NCBI GenBank assembly: GCA_021158735.1
Contig: JAGGUC010000034.1
Coordinates: forward strand, 1-22,680
Direction: 5' to 3'
Source: Desulfurococcales archaeon
GTDB taxonomy: Archaea > Thermoproteota > Thermoprotei_A > Sulfolobales > NBVN01
DNA: 22,680 bases
Below, piece by piece: positions 21,613-22,680 of this stretch. Within the stretch, counting starts at the first letter, position 1. Each line of letters opens with the position of its first letter. The notes under the pieces were generated by a model, which ran no database searches, was not told the origin of the DNA, and saw only the letters and a program-made list of their open reading frames with translations. Both the position numbers and the translations under genes were made by a program.

Positions 21613-21993
21613 CTACTGCAGCACAACATCCATTCTAATGCTGGCGCCTTCAACAGCCTTCAAGATCTTGAGTAATTTGCCACTAACCCTGCATGAACGT
21701 ACCTTAAGCTGTGTTCCATTAAACATTATTACGCAACTATCGGAATGCCAGACCACGGAAATGCCTTTAATTCTCCTCTCACCAGGACTTCCTAAATCTT
21801 TGCTGTATTCATCGTATAGCTTAAGTAGTTCCTCTTCATCAGCTTTCATTATGCTTCTAACACTAACTTCAAGTGTTTTATCTGTGATTAGAGGTATTTC
21901 TCTTAGTTCATTAGCGCTTAACTGGAGTACGATGTAGGAGGGCTTCCCTAATACCTTGATGAGGGTTTCAAGAACGTGCCTGGCTACCCTCAA
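21613..21993 (-). CDS. Unknown conserved-looking 126-residue protein
   Basis: No family was recognised. The frame starts at TTG 21993 and reads MRVARHVLETLIKVLGKPSYIVLQLSANELREIP, a helix followed by a strand. An acidic helix (KADEEELLKLYDEYSKDLG) and two or three beta-strands follow (IKGISVVWHSDSCVIMFNGTQLKVRSCRV), then a final helix/strand. The mixed alpha/beta order suggests a folded cytosolic protein. A TTAGGTG/CACCTAA inverted repeat lies directly at its start (21995-22020), so it could be regulated there. It is 10 nt from the convergent MBL gene. Coding status is supported by frame length and amino acid pattern only. Confidence 0.55.
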   Translation of the reverse strand: MRVARHVLETLIKVLGKPSYIVLQLSANELREIPLITDKTLEVSVRSIMKADEEELLKLYDEYSKDLGSPGERRIKGISVVWHSDSCVIMFNGTQLKVRSCRVSGKLLKILKAVEGASIRMDVVLQ

Positions 21994-21994
21994 A

Positions 21995-22020
21995 TTAGGT
22001 GTAGTAATGCTATCACCTAA
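21995..22020. promoter_or_regulatory. Inverted repeat at the start of the 21993 gene
   Basis: TTAGGTG (21995-22001) and CACCTAA (22014-22020) form a perfect 7-bp inverted repeat with a 12-nt spacer. It lies just before the TTG start and next to an AT-rich promoter-like stretch, the position expected for an archaeal repressor operator. Function inferred from placement. Confidence 0.35.
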
Positions 22021-22120
22021 GTAAATATCGTCTTAAAGCACATAAACTATTAATGAGTGATCTGGCAGAAGACCAAGCTTTTAGAACATAAAGTACTGGT
22101 TACGAAAAACTTACTTGTTT

Positions 22121-22680
22121 TTACCTTGTCCTAAGCCTTGGCTCAACAATGGTCTCTATAGCCATGCCCAGAAGGACGAACGTCAGCGACGTTACTGCTA
22201 GGAGGATCCCGGGTGGCAGGATCCACCACCAGATATCATACCTAGCACTCATTCTTGCAGAAGCCAGTACCTTACCCCAGGTTGGCCATCCGTGCTCTAG
22301 CCCGAGAACACTTAGTCCTGCCTCAGTCAGTATGGCGTTCGGGACGCTGAAGACCAGTGTTGCGGCGGCGTAAGGGAGTATCTGGGGTATGATGTGCTTG
22401 AAGATTATTCTGGCGCTCCCAGCACCTATGGCGCGGGCTGCCTCGACGTACGGTTCTTCCTTAATGCTTAGTGTCATTGACCTGACGACTATCGCTAAAC
22501 CACCCCAACCAAAGACTATGAGCACGATCATGATTACTGGTAGCCTTAGATCTACAGGTGTTATATCAACGAGTAATATGAGGATCGGTAGGAGAGGGAC
22601 GTTGCCTAAAACATCAATAACTCTCTGCAGGAACTCATCGACCAGTCCTCCGAAGTACGCGCTTACAGCTCCCGTGAATA
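22121..22680 (-). CDS. ABC transporter permease, DppC/OppC type (5' end outside window)
   Basis: The frame runs from a TAA at 22121 to the right edge in one open frame; an internal ATG at 22531 is not the start. About 186 C-terminal residues are visible, roughly two thirds of a usual 280-300. They include a GAVSAYFGGLVDEFLQRVIDVLGNVPLLPILILL segment and the EAA loop EAARAIGAGSARIIFKHIIPQILPYAAATL, which contacts the ATPases. A GLSVLGLEHGWPTWGKVL block and the ending ETIVEPRLRTR are typical of DppC. It is part of a peptide/nickel or oligosaccharide ABC importer; the other subunits would be upstream, outside the window. Confidence 0.93.
   Translation of the reverse strand, partial: FTGAVSAYFGGLVDEFLQRVIDVLGNVPLLPILILLVDITPVDLRLPVIMIVLIVFGWGGLAIVVRSMTLSIKEEPYVEAARAIGAGSARIIFKHIIPQILPYAAATLVFSVPNAILTEAGLSVLGLEHGWPTWGKVLASARMSARYDIWWWILPPGILLAVTSLTFVLLGMAIETIVEPRLRTR

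Noticed and set aside
1..22680. tRNA genes.
   Set aside because: I looked for TpsiC-arm and acceptor patterns on both strands and saw none that could be folded; a tRNAscan run would be decisive.

Overview
The window looks like chromosomal DNA from a hyperthermophilic crenarchaeon (Thermoproteota, Desulfurococcales-like). The evidence is indirect: AGG/AGA-dominated arginine usage, many GTG and TTG starts, TATA-like boxes 20-35 nt before starts with few Shine-Dalgarno sites, short intergenic gaps, and archaeal-type families (KptA/Tpt1, DUF47-PiT pair, Wzx-like flippase, crenarchaeal TnpB, Thr-rich stalked surface proteins). No rRNA, tRNA or CRISPR array was recognised, and the species cannot be named from this sequence.

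Layout. 1-1815 (minus): a cluster of DUF72, ASCH-domain and metallo-beta-lactamase (MBL) fold proteins. 1914-4620: an eroded accessory patch. It holds the N-terminal half of an HhH-GPD-type DNA glycosylase cut off at a TnpB remnant, then a vapB antitoxin with a broken vapC, then about 1 kb without genes that switches from A-rich to T/G-rich and contains a strongly foldable segment (about 4300-4520). 4671-6571 (plus): an unknown cysteine-rich membrane-anchored protein, a small winged-helix protein with a cysteine cluster, and an EamA/DMT transporter. 6603-8135 (minus): an M20 metallopeptidase and a 40-residue ORF. 8212-10597 (plus): a small zinc-ribbon protein, an AAG-type 3-methyladenine DNA glycosylase, and a secreted, stalked transglutaminase-like protein.

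10556-14418 (minus): a flippase, a radical SAM protein and an MFS transporter. 14504-15428 (plus): a ribbon-helix-helix protein and a second small Thr-stalk membrane protein. 15463-16386 (minus): an AEC transporter. 16454-18994 (plus): KptA RNA 2'-phosphotransferase, a PiT phosphate permease and its DUF47/PhoU-like partner. 19131-20096 (plus): a radical SAM/SPASM protein. The window closes with a small wHTH-like protein (minus), an MBL-fold hydrolase of the dihydropterin-synthase-like group (plus), an unknown 126-aa protein (minus), and an ABC permease of the DppC type that runs off the right edge.

Most genes are ordinary housekeeping or transport functions. The points most worth a second look are the glycosylase/TnpB/VapBC break zone with its structured gene-free DNA, three genes whose conserved N-termini have no in-frame start (possible indels or non-canonical starts), two stalked surface proteins, and a GC-rich non-coding island at about 20256-20345.
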